Positions 27,313 to 38,134 are shown, counted from the first letter of the stretch. The stretch is DNA of 64,000 nt from Planctomycetota bacterium (GCA_028823345.1 JAPKBR010000003.1:82594-146593); one strand, 5' to 3'. A program made the numbers and translations. Notes: generated by a model not told the origin, from the sequence alone.

Positions 27313-28224
27313 ATGTCGCCGACCGGTCGTTTCCTAGGTCTCGACATCGGTGGAACCTCGGTCAAGGCCGGCATGGTCGGGCCCGGGGAAAAACGAGTGG
27401 GTGCATCTATGCCCCTGCCCACCCAAATCCAGGACGGGCCAGAAGTCTTTCTTGACCGGCTTTGCGACTACGCTCGCTCTTTCGGTCCCTTTGACGCGGT
27501 AGGCGTAGGCTGCCCCGGGGTATTTGATCCAGGTACGGGTGCCCTGCGCGCTTCGGCCAACCTCCAAAATCTCGAGGGGCGCATCTTGGGCCAAGAAATT
27601 GCGCAACGGCTCAACCTATCCGAGAACCAAGTGCGCGTGGACAACGACGCGAACCTTGCCGCCTATGGGGAACAGTGGCACGGTGCCGGAGCAGGTCGTG
27701 ACAACATGTGCCTGCTCACCCTGGGCACCGGGATCGGCGGCGGACTGATCCAAGACGGTCGGCTCTTCACCGGCCCCCACGGTATGGCAAGCGAGGTGGG
27801 CCACATCGTGATTCTGCCCAAGGAACAGGGAGGGCATCCCTGCGGCTGCGGCAGTGCCGGCTGCCTGGAAACCCTGGCCTCTGCCACCCACGTGAGACGC
27901 CGCGCGCGGGAAGCGGGCCTGACCGAGGATACGGTGGAACTCTGCCGCCGTGCCGAGGCGGCGGCGGGACCCGAACGGGAATTGCTGCACCAGGTTGGCC
28001 GCGACTTGGGACGGGGCATGTCCTATGTAGTTTCGCTCTTAGACATCACCTTCTTCGTGATCGCAGGGGGCTTCAGCGCGGCCTTGCCCCAGATGATCGA
28101 AGGGATCCACGAAACACTTTCTGAGCGGCGCTATGGCACGCCCAAGCCTGATGTGGTTCGTGCGACCCTGGGCCCTGATGCTGGCTGGATGGGGGCCGCT
28201 CGCCTAGCGGGGGACGCCCGGTGA
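27313..28224 (+). CDS. ROK-family glucokinase
   Basis: 303 residues. The phosphate-binding motif GLDIGGTSVKAG (about 8-19), catalytic aspartate in VDNDANLAAYGE, GTGIGGGLI and the zinc motif CGCGSAGCLETLAS (about 178-191, with HEVGH-like SEVGHIV before it) identify a ROK kinase of the glucokinase group rather than a ROK repressor, as there is no N-terminal DNA-binding domain. It phosphorylates glucose or a related hexose. A GAGGAGG run 14 bases upstream may act as a ribosome site. It overlaps glcD by four bases (GTGA). Confidence 0.88.
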   Translation: MSPTGRFLGLDIGGTSVKAGMVGPGEKRVGASMPLPTQIQDGPEVFLDRLCDYARSFGPFDAVGVGCPGVFDPGTGALRASANLQNLEGRILGQEIAQRLNLSENQVRVDNDANLAAYGEQWHGAGAGRDNMCLLTLGTGIGGGLIQDGRLFTGPHGMASEVGHIVILPKEQGGHPCGCGSAGCLETLASATHVRRRAREAGLTEDTVELCRRAEAAAGPERELLHQVGRDLGRGMSYVVSLLDITFFVIAGGFSAALPQMIEGIHETLSERRYGTPKPDVVRATLGPDAGWMGAARLAGDAR

Positions 28225-29666
28225 CCAAGAACTGGATCGACGAACTGCGCACAATAGTCGGGCCCCGCAATGTAATCACCGGCTCTGAATCCCTTGCTTG
28301 GGAATCCGACGGATTGTCATTGGTGCGCGGAATGGGCCAAGCCATCGTCTTGCCGTTGGATACGGAAGAAACCGTCCTGGTCATGAAACTATTGGCACGA
28401 GAGGGAGTCCCGGTGGTGCCAAGAGGCGCTGGCACTGGCCTCACCGGCGGAGCCACACCAGTCGAAGGAGGCGTGACCGTGGGAACCGCGCGCATGCGCG
28501 AGATCTTTTCCATTGATCCAGTCGGACGATTGGCGCATGTGCAGGCGGGAGTAGTGAACTCGGATCTCAGCGTGGCTGCCCGGCCCCATGGTCTGTTCTA
28601 TGCCCCGGACCCTTCGAGTCAAGCGGCTTGCACCTTGGGAGGCAACGTGGCAAACAACTCGGGCGGGCCCCACTGCTTCATGCACGGATCCACCACCCGC
28701 CACGTGCGCGGAGTCAAGTTGGTGGATGCCCAGGGCCAAGTGCTCGACCTCTTGGCCAGCCCGGCGGATCCCGAAGGCCTCGATCTGGTCGGTCTGATCA
28801 CCGGTAGCGAAGGCATGTTCGGGATGGTCACCGAAGTGCAGCTGAACCTCGAGCCTCTTCCCGAGGAGGTCCAGACCATCATTGCGGTTTTCCCCAGCTT
28901 GGATGCGGCCTGCGACTGCGTTTCCGAAGCAATCGCCGCCCACATCGAAGCATCAGCCATCGAGATCCTCGACAAGCTCACCATCGCTGCGGTGGAGGAC
29001 AGCATTTTTGCTGCGGGCTATCCCCGGGAGGCAGAAGCGCTCTTGCTCGTGGAAGCGGAAGGGGGTGCCTTGGAAGTGCAAGAGACCATCGACTTGGTTT
29101 TGCAACTGGCGAAGAAACACGGGGCCATGGAAATCCGCAGCGCTCAAGACAAGGCTGAACGCGCACGGCTTTGGGCCGGCCGCAAGGGAGCCTTCGGGGC
29201 CATGGGGCGCGTGGCGCCGGACCTCTATGTTGCCGACGTGGTCGCGCCTCGCACGCGCTTGCGGGAAATCGTCGCCCTTGCGATCAAGATCGCCGAGGAA
29301 CGCAACCTGCGCTTGGGCAACGTTTTCCATGCAGGGGATGGCAACCTGCACCCGAATATCGCCTACGACCGGCGAGACGAGGACGAGGTCCGTCGCGTAC
29401 TGGAAGCGGGACAGCTGATCATGGAGGCCTGCATCGAACGGGGCGGATCCTTGACCGGCGAACACGGGGTGGGGGTCGAAAAGATGACCCACATGTGCGA
29501 CCTATTCGACGACGACGACCTGAACACCATGCACCGGGTACGGGATGCACTTGATCCCAAACGCCGCATGAACCCAACCAAGGTTCTGCCCCTGCGCGCC
29601 TGCCGCGAAGTACGCAACGGCGGATTGCCCTTTTCACCCATGGGGAATCTGGGGGCCAAGACATGA
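28221..29666 (+). CDS. glcD: Glycolate oxidase subunit GlcD (FAD-linked)
   Basis: 481 residues. The FAD_binding_4 domain (about 40-180) shows VPRGAGTGLTGGATP and GGNVANNSGGPHCFMHG; the FAD-oxidase C-terminal domain shows FHAGDGNLHPN and GSLTGEHGVGVEK. It oxidises glycolate (or D-lactate) to glyoxylate, passing electrons through GlcE/GlcF to the respiratory chain. Four-base overlaps on both sides tie it to the kinase upstream and glcE downstream. Confidence 0.92.
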   Translation: MTKNWIDELRTIVGPRNVITGSESLAWESDGLSLVRGMGQAIVLPLDTEETVLVMKLLAREGVPVVPRGAGTGLTGGATPVEGGVTVGTARMREIFSIDPVGRLAHVQAGVVNSDLSVAARPHGLFYAPDPSSQAACTLGGNVANNSGGPHCFMHGSTTRHVRGVKLVDAQGQVLDLLASPADPEGLDLVGLITGSEGMFGMVTEVQLNLEPLPEEVQTIIAVFPSLDAACDCVSEAIAAHIEASAIEILDKLTIAAVEDSIFAAGYPREAEALLLVEAEGGALEVQETIDLVLQLAKKHGAMEIRSAQDKAERARLWAGRKGAFGAMGRVAPDLYVADVVAPRTRLREIVALAIKIAEERNLRLGNVFHAGDGNLHPNIAYDRRDEDEVRRVLEAGQLIMEACIERGGSLTGEHGVGVEKMTHMCDLFDDDDLNTMHRVRDALDPKRRMNPTKVLPLRACREVRNGGLPFSPMGNLGAKT

Positions 29667-30907
29667 GCCAGACCAATGCTTCAGACCGCGCGCACCTCTT
29701 GGGCCAGGGCTCGGGATGCGCCCTGGGAGAAGTGCGTGAATTGACTTGTCTCGCACCCAAGGACCACGGCCAACTGGCGGAGGTCCTGGGGGAAGCCCGT
29801 CGCAGGAGTTTCTCCGTGCTGCCCATCGGCGCAGGAAGTCAATTGGCCTGGTGTCGTCCCGATGCCATCGATGACCCGGCCAACGCCCCCATCCCGATCA
29901 GCCTCATGCACATGGCCGGGGTGCTAGAGCAGATCCCTGGCGAAGGCACGGTCACCGCCCAGGCTGGCACTCCTTGGTGCGACCTAGCCCAAGCCGTTGA
30001 GCAATCAGGCGAATGCCTCCCGGCGGACTTGGCCGGAGCAACCACGTCCACCCTGGGGGGCATTTTGGCAGCGGGACGCTCGGGCCCCAACCGATTGCGC
30101 CATGGCCCCCTGCGCCATCATGTGCTGGGCATGCAGGTCATGCTGTCTGACGGCACCCTGGCCAAGAGCGGTGGACGATTGGTCAAGAACGTCACCGGGT
30201 TCGATCTTCATCGCTTGTACACGGGTTCCCGCGGCACCCTGGCCATCATTCTTGAAGCCAGCTTGCGGCTCAAGGCCCTCCCCGAACGGGAATGGAGTTT
30301 TTCCATGCCCGTGGCAGACTGCGCCAGCGGATTTACCAAGGCCTTAGAAATCCAACAGGCCATGCCACGCCTGCACTGGTTGGTGCTGACGCGCACCCAG
30401 TCCGGAGTGCGCCTGCAAGGTGGACTCGCGGGGCGTGCAAGCCAAGTGAGGTCGGATCAGGAGAGGGTCCTAAGGGCCCTTGGGGGCACACCCGAATCCT
30501 TTGATGGCCAAGCACCCACCGAGCGCAAACGCCTCGGGGAAGAGGGGGCAGAGAATCGCCACGCCTGGGAAATCGGCAGTCCACTCACCCACTGCGCCGA
30601 ACTCCTAGGCATCCTCGAAGCCCAACTGCCCACCGAGACAAAGCTGTGGGTGGATTGCGGTGCAGGTCGTATTTTGGTGGGTCCGGCGGGAGACGCGACC
30701 GTCACGGAAAAGCCCTCTTGGGCGGAAACCATCGGTGCAGAGGCCACATCCCTGCGCCCTCTCTGTGTCCACCGCCACTTGCACGCCCAGTGGACAGGGT
30801 CCAATCCAAGCCCCACTCAAACGAATTGGCAACAACGCTTGACGTGCGGACTCGATCCGGCCGGCATCTTCTCCATGACCCTTGATCCCGGGAAGGCACC
30901 CGCATGA
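29663..30907 (+). CDS. glcE: Glycolate oxidase FAD-binding subunit GlcE
   Basis: 414 residues, starting at an ATGA overlap with glcD. The FAD-binding PCMH-type segment is visible: LPIGAGSQLAW, DLAGATTSTLGGILAAGRSG and VKNVTGFDLHRLYTGSRGTLAII, which is the GlcE signature. It is a truncated relative of GlcD that forms part of the GlcDEF complex. The C-terminal half is weakly conserved, as expected for this subunit. Confidence 0.9.
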   Translation: MSQTNASDRAHLLGQGSGCALGEVRELTCLAPKDHGQLAEVLGEARRRSFSVLPIGAGSQLAWCRPDAIDDPANAPIPISLMHMAGVLEQIPGEGTVTAQAGTPWCDLAQAVEQSGECLPADLAGATTSTLGGILAAGRSGPNRLRHGPLRHHVLGMQVMLSDGTLAKSGGRLVKNVTGFDLHRLYTGSRGTLAIILEASLRLKALPEREWSFSMPVADCASGFTKALEIQQAMPRLHWLVLTRTQSGVRLQGGLAGRASQVRSDQERVLRALGGTPESFDGQAPTERKRLGEEGAENRHAWEIGSPLTHCAELLGILEAQLPTETKLWVDCGAGRILVGPAGDATVTEKPSWAETIGAEATSLRPLCVHRHLHAQWTGSNPSPTQTNWQQRLTCGLDPAGIFSMTLDPGKAPA

Positions 30908-32229
30908 GCAGCGCGATCCGCTCCTTGCCCCTGGACTACGACCTGACCCTGGACTGCATCCACTGCGGTTTGTGTCTGAACTCCTGTCCTACCTATCGCC
31001 AAAGCGGCCGGGAATCAGAGGGCCCCCGCGGCAGAATACATCTGATGCGCGCCCTGGCCGAAGGACGCCTAGAGGCCGATCAGGATTGCGTGGAAGCCCT
31101 TGACTCGTGCCTAGTCTGCCGCAATTGCGAAACCGTTTGCCCCGCCGGAGTGCAGTTCGGCGCCCTGATGGAAAGCGCCCGGGACCATCTGCCTGCGCCG
31201 GGTCTTCTCGCACGGGGCCTGCGTTGGTTTGGGTTCCGCTTGGTCCTTCCCCACCGCCGGGTGCTTGGGTTCTTGGCAGGAGCCGTGCGCCTGACGCAAC
31301 TCCTGCGACTGCCCCAGGCCATAGCACCGCTCTTGGGTCAGCGTGGAATTGCTCTGGCCCATCTGCCGGTTTTCCCGGAAGCGAACAAGCGTCGTAATCT
31401 GCCCCCCATATGCCCCAGCACGAGCGAACGCACGGAAGCCGTGGGCATGCTGGAAGGTTGCGTGCAGAGGCAACTGTACGGGGATGTCAACCGCGCAACC
31501 GTCGCAGTCCTCAATGCTTGCGGTGCCGATGTGCACACGCCACAAGACCACGCATGTTGCGGGGCACTGCACGCGCACAACGGGGACTTGGACGAAGCCC
31601 GACGCTTGGCCCAAAAAACCATCCAAGCATTCGAGGACATGGGCGGCGAACCGGACATGCGGATTGTGTTGAACTCGGCCGGTTGTGGAGCCCACATGGC
31701 CGAGTACCCAAGGCTCTTCGCTGAGGATCCCCTATGGCTCCCGCGGGCGGATGCCTTTGCGCAACGGGTGATCGATTTCTCCGCCTTTGTGGCCCAAGCC
31801 GAACGGGCTGAGCGACTCAAGAAACAACTCGCACCCCTAGCCCCACGCAAGGTTGCCTGGGACGATCCCTGCCATCTTTGTCACGGCCAAGGAATCACCG
31901 CCGAGCCTCGGGCCCTGTTGGATTTAATTCCTGGAATCGAGCGGGTGGAGATGCCGGGCGCTGGATCCTGCTGCGGGTCAGCGGGCATCCATGCCCTCTT
32001 GTATCCAGCGGAATCCAACCAGTTACTCGACGCCAAACTAGAGGAGTTCACTAGCTCTGAAGCCGATGTATTGATCACCGCGAATCCCGGGTGCCAGATG
32101 CAGTGGCATGGGGGTTTCTCAAGAACAGGAAAGGCTACCCGGCCCCAACACTTAGCCGAAATCCTCGCCGCATCCTTGGCTCAAGGACCCCAGGTGGTTT
32201 CGAAGGCTAAGCCTCCGAAGAAGGGATAG
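30904..32229 (+). CDS. glcF: Glycolate oxidase iron-sulfur subunit GlcF
   Basis: 441 residues, coupled to glcE by an ATGA overlap. Two [4Fe-4S] ferredoxin motifs (CIHCGLCLNSCP, about 19-30, and CLVCRNCETVCP) are followed by two CCG-type cysteine-rich domains (DHACCGALHAHNG and AGSCCGSAGIHALLY). It carries electrons from GlcD/E, probably to quinone at the membrane. It is the last gene of the 25.8-32.2 kb run and converges on a minus-strand operon. Confidence 0.92.
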   Translation: MSSAIRSLPLDYDLTLDCIHCGLCLNSCPTYRQSGRESEGPRGRIHLMRALAEGRLEADQDCVEALDSCLVCRNCETVCPAGVQFGALMESARDHLPAPGLLARGLRWFGFRLVLPHRRVLGFLAGAVRLTQLLRLPQAIAPLLGQRGIALAHLPVFPEANKRRNLPPICPSTSERTEAVGMLEGCVQRQLYGDVNRATVAVLNACGADVHTPQDHACCGALHAHNGDLDEARRLAQKTIQAFEDMGGEPDMRIVLNSAGCGAHMAEYPRLFAEDPLWLPRADAFAQRVIDFSAFVAQAERAERLKKQLAPLAPRKVAWDDPCHLCHGQGITAEPRALLDLIPGIERVEMPGAGSCCGSAGIHALLYPAESNQLLDAKLEEFTSSEADVLITANPGCQMQWHGGFSRTGKATRPQHLAEILAASLAQGPQVVSKAKPPKKG

Positions 32230-32299
32230 GGCTGCTATCCAAGTTAGTCCAACGAGACTTGGGGACCAAAGAGATGCTCGGCACCTCATTCATCAATCC

Positions 32300-33043
32300 C
32301 TAAGGAGTCTGGGGCGACTCGTCCCCTTCGGGATTCTGTTCGGAGTCCAGCGTGGGAGGCAACCAAGCCGCGACAAACGGCTCAAGGTCCTCATATCTGG
32401 CGCGGGCCCTGGGCGGAAAAGCGAGGTGCAAGATCAGTGCCCTCGGGCCGCTCGTCAAGTCCACCCGCAAGGTGTCGTGAAAGGTGGGCTCCCCGTCGAC
32501 CCTCTCGAAGTGTCTCAGGTGAACCCAGGGCACCTCGTAGGGGCCCCAAGGAATGCGCCCCCCATCCATGGGCAAGGCCTCGCCCTTGAAATTCAAGCTC
32601 TCGATCCCCTTGTAGTTGAGGCCTCGAAAGAGCTTCTTGCGCTGGTCCAAGCTGGTCTTGATCGGGTGCCGTACCAAGAGTGCCCCACTGGGGCCGAATC
32701 CTTCGCGCTGCTTCAGGTGCCCCCAAGGTTTGGGCTGCATTTTCCCCATCCTTTTCGGCATATTGGATAGGGCTTCGGCTTCCTGCTCATCAGCCACGAA
32801 CTCGGGCGTAGCATCCCCCAAGGGCGAGTACCGCAACATGACGCGCCCATCGGGCACGGACTCGCAGCCATCCACTTTCCAGCCCAGGGGAGATCCCACA
32901 GGATCGAAGACCTCGTTCAAAAACGGTTCTTCCTCGATGGCTAGCGCCGAGCGAGAGCATTGACCTGAAAAGGTCATGCCCAACAGGGCGAGGCCGCCGA
33001 AGAGGGCCAGTACTCCCCCCACACTTTCGCGCGATCGACTCAT
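32300..33043 (-). CDS. Exported protein of unknown function
   Basis: 247 residues. An N-terminal hydrophobic stretch (GGVLALFGGLALLGMTFSG) is a signal peptide or anchor; its end, QCSRSALA, contains a cysteine but no clear lipobox. The rest is a soluble, Trp/Pro-rich domain with no family recognised. It starts at an ATGA overlap with the upstream membrane protein gene, so the two are co-translated and probably work together. Confidence 0.55.
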   Translation of the reverse strand: MSRSRESVGGVLALFGGLALLGMTFSGQCSRSALAIEEEPFLNEVFDPVGSPLGWKVDGCESVPDGRVMLRYSPLGDATPEFVADEQEAEALSNMPKRMGKMQPKPWGHLKQREGFGPSGALLVRHPIKTSLDQRKKLFRGLNYKGIESLNFKGEALPMDGGRIPWGPYEVPWVHLRHFERVDGEPTFHDTLRVDLTSGPRALILHLAFPPRARARYEDLEPFVAAWLPPTLDSEQNPEGDESPQTP

Positions 33044-33696
33044 TGGTCGGAATCTTCCTCGTCAGATATCTCTTCGATCGGCTCAGGCTCTTCTTGTACC
33101 AGTGAGTACGCCCCATCCGGTCCAATCGTGAAGGGATCAAAGAAGACCCGCAGCTCCTCGTCGGTGATCTCACCCTTCGATCCCGTGCGCTGAAACTGGA
33201 CCATGATGACGGGCAGGGCGCCTTCCTCGCTGAGCTCCAACATGAAAGTCGACCCGCTTGATGTATTCGTATCGTAGCTCCCTTCGAAAACACGCCCTTG
33301 AATCTCAATCGTGCGCTCCGCCCCACCCGAAGGAGCGGTTTCATCCCAGTGCTCACCCGCCATTTCCATGTCGTTGATCACAAAGAAAAAAGCGGTCACG
33401 GGGGAGCCATCATCTCCACCGGGCCCCTGCATAACGAAAACCTCAAAATCCATGAAGGGGATCTTGTTCCCGAGTACCAGGTTCCAGCCTTCGGGCAACT
33501 CTTCCACCGGCAAGGCTTCGGCCAGCCTTTCAAGGCTGGCCTCGGGGTTCAGGGCATCCTTAACCCAACCAACCCCCATGAAGCCGATCACTCCGGCAAT
33601 TACCAGCAGGCCCAAGCAGCCCAAGCCACAGCCCCAAAGCAGTGGATTGCGCTTCTTTTTACCGCCACCTTCCGTCGATCCCCAATCATCAGCCAT
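33040..33696 (-). CDS. Single-pass membrane protein with large extracytoplasmic domain
   Basis: 218 residues from ATG 33696 (MADDWGS); a TTG four codons earlier is possible. A polar N-terminus with a KKKR stop signal is followed by one transmembrane segment (LLWGCGLGCLGLLVIAGVIGF, written here without its flanks; about 24-44), then a soluble domain and an acidic tail (EEPEPIEEISDEEDSDQ). It begins two bases after the hydroxyacyl-CoA dehydrogenase stop and overlaps the next gene. No family was recognised. Confidence 0.6.
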   Translation of the reverse strand: MADDWGSTEGGGKKKRNPLLWGCGLGCLGLLVIAGVIGFMGVGWVKDALNPEASLERLAEALPVEELPEGWNLVLGNKIPFMDFEVFVMQGPGGDDGSPVTAFFFVINDMEMAGEHWDETAPSGGAERTIEIQGRVFEGSYDTNTSSGSTFMLELSEEGALPVIMVQFQRTGSKGEITDEELRVFFDPFTIGPDGAYSLVQEEPEPIEEISDEEDSDQ

Positions 33697-33698
33697 AT

Positions 33699-34556
<858 letters not shown>

Positions 34557-34583
34557 GAAAGTCAAAAAGGAAGGTGCAGAGGA

Positions 34584-35615
34584 CTAGGGAACCAGGATGA
34601 TCTTACCGCGCACGGCTCGATCCTCCAGCAACTGATGGGCTTGGCGCGCTTCGGCCAGGGGCAAAATGCGATCGATCACCGGCCGGTAGACTCCGGCGGA
34701 GAGCCTCGCAAGAATCAGGGGCAAAGCACTGCGTGGCCCCATGGTGGAACCGAGCACGGTCTGCTGTTTGATGAATAGGTGCGGCAGTTGCAACTGAACC
34801 TCTGGACCTGTGGTGCCCCCGCAGGTGACCAAGCGACCGAGCCGCGCCAGGACACGCATGGAACCGGACCAGGTGGCGGGGCCCACGTGCTCCACCACCA
34901 CATCTGTGCCCTTGCCGCCAGTAAGCGCCTTGATCTCCTTGGGCCAATTGGGATCGGTGTGGTCCACTGCAGCTTCGGCGCCCAATTCGAGCCCCAATGC
35001 GCGACCCTCGGGGCTGCTGGCGCTGGTGAAAACCCGGCAACCCTCATCCCTCGCAATTTGAATTGCGGCGCAACCCACGCCCGATCCGGCACCGAGGATC
35101 ATCACGGTTTCGCCTTTGCGAATTACCGCGCGCTCCATCAGCATGCCCCATGCGGTCAAGAACGTAAGGGGCGTGGCAGCGGTTGTGATCGGGTCCAGCC
35201 CAGCGGGAAGGGGCAGACAGTAGCGGGCGGGCAAGGTCACATATTCCGCGGCGAAACCATCGCAGTGTTCTCCGCGAATCCCATAGTCCGGCGCCAGATT
35301 GTCTTGACCCAAGCGCACAAAATCAGAATCCAGAGACGTGGTGAAGCCCGGCTCAAGCAGGACCTGTTGACCCACGGAAAGGTCATTGACTCCAGCCCCT
35401 AGGGCCGCCACTTCCCCGGTGCCGTCGCAGCCAGGAATGCGGGGAAACTCCACCGGAAATCCGGGCATACCCCGACGCACCCAGAGATCCAGGTGATTGA
35501 CCGAAACCGCGAGCACCCGAACCAGGACTTCCCCGGGGCCGGGCTCAGGGCGCTGGACGTCGGCCAGTTGCAAGACCTCGGGGCCTCCGTGCTGGGTGAT
35601 CTGAACTGCTTGCAT
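34584..35615 (-). CDS. Zinc-type MDR alcohol dehydrogenase / quinone oxidoreductase
   Basis: 343 residues. The GroES-like N-terminal half (VNHLDLWVRRGMPGFPVEFPRIPGCDGTGEV) and the NADP-binding LGAGSGVGCAAIQIARDEGCRV are clear. Catalytic-zinc cysteine at the family position is replaced (VNHLD rather than xCHTD), so it leans to the quinone-reductase or zeta-crystallin type. The substrate is unknown. It sits between the enoyl-CoA hydratase (23 bases upstream) and hydroxyacyl-CoA dehydrogenase. Confidence 0.82.
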   Translation of the reverse strand: MQAVQITQHGGPEVLQLADVQRPEPGPGEVLVRVLAVSVNHLDLWVRRGMPGFPVEFPRIPGCDGTGEVAALGAGVNDLSVGQQVLLEPGFTTSLDSDFVRLGQDNLAPDYGIRGEHCDGFAAEYVTLPARYCLPLPAGLDPITTAATPLTFLTAWGMLMERAVIRKGETVMILGAGSGVGCAAIQIARDEGCRVFTSASSPEGRALGLELGAEAAVDHTDPNWPKEIKALTGGKGTDVVVEHVGPATWSGSMRVLARLGRLVTCGGTTGPEVQLQLPHLFIKQQTVLGSTMGPRSALPLILARLSAGVYRPVIDRILPLAEARQAHQLLEDRAVRGKIILVP

Positions 35616-35638
35616 AGGACTTGGGGGAATGAAAAGCC

Positions 35639-36472
35639 TTAGCGCCCTTGGAAATCGGGCTTACGCTTGTTGGTAAAGGCATCCATGCCCTCTCGCGCAT
35701 CTTCACTAGCGAAGAGGCGTTGCTGCATTTCCCGTTCCAACGCTAACCCCGATTCAAGGGGAACTTCCATACCGCTCTTGACCGCGCGCTTAATCATGCC
35801 CACTGCCATAGAAGCGCGATTGGGCGAGGTAAAGGTCTGTGCGTATTCCAGGAGGGACTCCACAAACTCCCCCTCGTTGTCCGCTGGGCGCACTTCGTCC
35901 ACCAATCCCAGAGACAGAGCCTCGTCAAATCCAAAGGTGCGTCCACTGGCCATCAACTCGATCGCGCGACTGGCACCCACGATGCGTGACAAACGTTGGG
36001 TGCCGCCAGTACCGGGCAAGACACCTAGGTGGACTTCAGGCAAGCCGCACTTACCCGAGCCAGCCCGGGCGATGCGCAAGTCGCAGGCCAAGGCGATTTC
36101 CAAACCGCCTCCAACACAATGACCACCGAGCCCAGCAATCACCAACTTGGGCGTGTGCTCAAGCCGCAACATGGTCTCGTTGGCATGCAGGCAGAATTGG
36201 TATTTGTAAGTGGGAGTGATGCCCTTGAGCACATTGATGTCGGCTCCGGCACAAAAGAACTTTTCTCCCGCGCCCACGAGCACCAGCACTTGCACACCGT
36301 CATCAAAGCGAGCCCGCAGAATCGCCTGATCCAAGTCGAGCATCATCTCGTGGCTGTAACCGTTGGCCGGTTCGTTGTGCAGGCAGATCAAGGCCACGCC
36401 GGCACCACTGCGGTAGTTCACCAGCCCGTGGGGCATGCTCTGTGCTTCAGTTAGTTCGTCCAATAGGCTCAT
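35639..36472 (-). CDS. Enoyl-CoA hydratase/isomerase family protein
   Basis: 277 residues from the ATG giving MSLLDELTEAQ; a longer frame from 36541 overlaps nothing but looks less natural. Crotonase markers are FFCAGADINVLKG (oxyanion hole), GHCVGGGLEIALACDLRIA and GLPEVHLGVLPGTGGTQRL, which retains the glutamate used by hydratases. The next position, where the second catalytic glutamate of true hydratases lies, is Gly-Gly-Thr here, so exact chemistry is unsure. It is co-directional with the two dehydrogenases. Confidence 0.88.
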   Translation of the reverse strand: MSLLDELTEAQSMPHGLVNYRSGAGVALICLHNEPANGYSHEMMLDLDQAILRARFDDGVQVLVLVGAGEKFFCAGADINVLKGITPTYKYQFCLHANETMLRLEHTPKLVIAGLGGHCVGGGLEIALACDLRIARAGSGKCGLPEVHLGVLPGTGGTQRLSRIVGASRAIELMASGRTFGFDEALSLGLVDEVRPADNEGEFVESLLEYAQTFTSPNRASMAVGMIKRAVKSGMEVPLESGLALEREMQQRLFASEDAREGMDAFTNKRKPDFQGR

Positions 36473-36547
36473 GATTGACTCGTCCGCGGGGCTGCGCGAA
36501 AAGAGCTTAACGGACGGCAGGGCCACAGAGGCCAAGCGCACCAGCCC

Positions 36548-38134
36548 TCAGGGCAGAATCACAAAGCGGTTCTCAGCGCTCGGGGTCAGCCCCCGGCCCT
36601 CTTTCCATTCCCGGGCCAGGGCATTCTCCAGCAAGGTGCGTTGCAGGATCGGATCCGTAACCCGCTCCCGGGCCTGCTGGAACTCGATGTAGGCATCGCC
36701 ACCATTGGCAAGGAAACTGTTCGTGGTCACCTTGTATTCTTGAGTCGGCACGAGTTTCTGGCCGTCCACCAGCAGAGCCACCACTGTGGGGTAACGGCCG
36801 TTACGTTTGACTTGTGCAACAATTCCGCTGAACTCCAATCCAGAGCGTCCGCGGCCTTCTAGAGAACGCGTCAAGAGATCCGTCAACTGACTCCCGGTCA
36901 TCGTCAAGGTCACCAAATTGTTGTCGAAGGGCAGGATGCGGAACAAATCCCGGCGGGTCACTTCCCCTGCCTCGATACCCGCACGGATCCCACCACGGTT
37001 GTGAATCGCCACCTGGGCCCCCGCATGGGCACGCATCAAGTCGGTGATCAGGTTGCCCGATGCCGTGGTGGCATAGGCATCCTTACCCCGGCCTAGGGCC
37101 CCATCCAGCCGACCAATAACCTTGTCCATAGCGATGGCACTGCGGCGCAGCATTTCGTCGCAGGCGGCAGCGATAGCCGGCACCCCTTCGCCCTCGGCGG
37201 GTTCCCCATAAAGGTTCACCAGCCGAGCCTCACCGCGCAACAGGGATTTCGTTTCTGCATCAAACCACAAGTCCACCCGTCCTATGCTGCGAGCTTTGGA
37301 ACCCGCCTGCACGATGAGGGTGCGCCCCTCGCGCTCGCCCTTATGGAGCACCGTGTGGGTGTGCCCGCCCACGATCAGCTCCAAGTCCGGGTGGGCCTTG
37401 GCCAACTTTTTGTCGTCGTACACACCGCAATGGGTCACCGGCAGCCAAAAGTCCACGTTCACTTCGCGCTCGGCCAACTCTTTTTTGATGCGCGTGAGAG
37501 TATCGGCGGGTTCTTCCCACTCAAGATCACGGGTCGACACATGGCTCATCTCCGGCGTCTGGACCGAACACATGCCGACCACGCAGATCGACAGGCCGCC
37601 ACGCTCGAGCACGGAGTACTCACCGGTCCCAGGGATCGTGCCCCCGGTCTTGGTACGTGCATTTGCAAGGAGAGCCGGCAGGGGCGCGCTCTTCAGCAAC
37701 TCTTCAAAGTGCGCCACGCCGTGATCGAACTCGTGATTGCCCACGGTGACCAGGTCGTAGCCCATCAACATCATGACCTTCAAGATCCCAAGGCCCTTGT
37801 CCAAGCCCCCTTCCGGTGTTCCCTGGTACCAGTCTCCCCCATCCACCACCAAGATCGCCGCGCCCTCTTCGGCGGCCGCGTCCCGGGTGCGCTTGATGTA
37901 GGCACCGATGCGGTTCAGGCCACCCGAGGTCGGGGGCGGGTCCTGGTCCTTGACCCAAGTCGCGGGCAGGGGCACCACTTGACCGTGCATATCGTTGGTG
38001 TGGAGCACGATCAGGTGCAGCCTCTCGGGAGCTTCAGATGCCCCGTCTTGAGCAGCCTCGCTTGAGGCCGCAATGAGTAAGAACGGGACGAGCAAGGCCC
38101 CCATAAGCGGGGCGAATAGTGATCGGATGCGCAT
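36548..38134 (-). CDS. Exported 5'-nucleotidase/UshA-family metallophosphatase
   Basis: 528 residues with a signal peptide (LMGALLVPFLLIAASSEAA). Metallophosphoesterase motifs occur in order: HTNDMHGQ (about 46), DGGDWYQGT, GNHEFDHG, VTHCGV and GGHTHTV. The C-terminal 5'-nucleotidase domain has HNRGGIRAGIEAG and LPFDNNLVTLTMTG. It probably hydrolyses extracellular nucleotides or sugar nucleotides in the periplasm. It is the first gene of the minus-strand run 38.1 to 32.3 kb. Confidence 0.9.
   Translation of the reverse strand: MRIRSLFAPLMGALLVPFLLIAASSEAAQDGASEAPERLHLIVLHTNDMHGQVVPLPATWVKDQDPPPTSGGLNRIGAYIKRTRDAAAEEGAAILVVDGGDWYQGTPEGGLDKGLGILKVMMLMGYDLVTVGNHEFDHGVAHFEELLKSAPLPALLANARTKTGGTIPGTGEYSVLERGGLSICVVGMCSVQTPEMSHVSTRDLEWEEPADTLTRIKKELAEREVNVDFWLPVTHCGVYDDKKLAKAHPDLELIVGGHTHTVLHKGEREGRTLIVQAGSKARSIGRVDLWFDAETKSLLRGEARLVNLYGEPAEGEGVPAIAAACDEMLRRSAIAMDKVIGRLDGALGRGKDAYATTASGNLITDLMRAHAGAQVAIHNRGGIRAGIEAGEVTRRDLFRILPFDNNLVTLTMTGSQLTDLLTRSLEGRGRSGLEFSGIVAQVKRNGRYPTVVALLVDGQKLVPTQEYKVTTNSFLANGGDAYIEFQQARERVTDPILQRTLLENALAREWKEGRGLTPSAENRFVILP

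Noticed and set aside
32239..32262. CCAAGT/ACTTGG inverted repeat between glcF and the convergent gene as a terminator
   Set aside because: The stem is only six AT-mixed pairs with a 12-base loop and no T tract.
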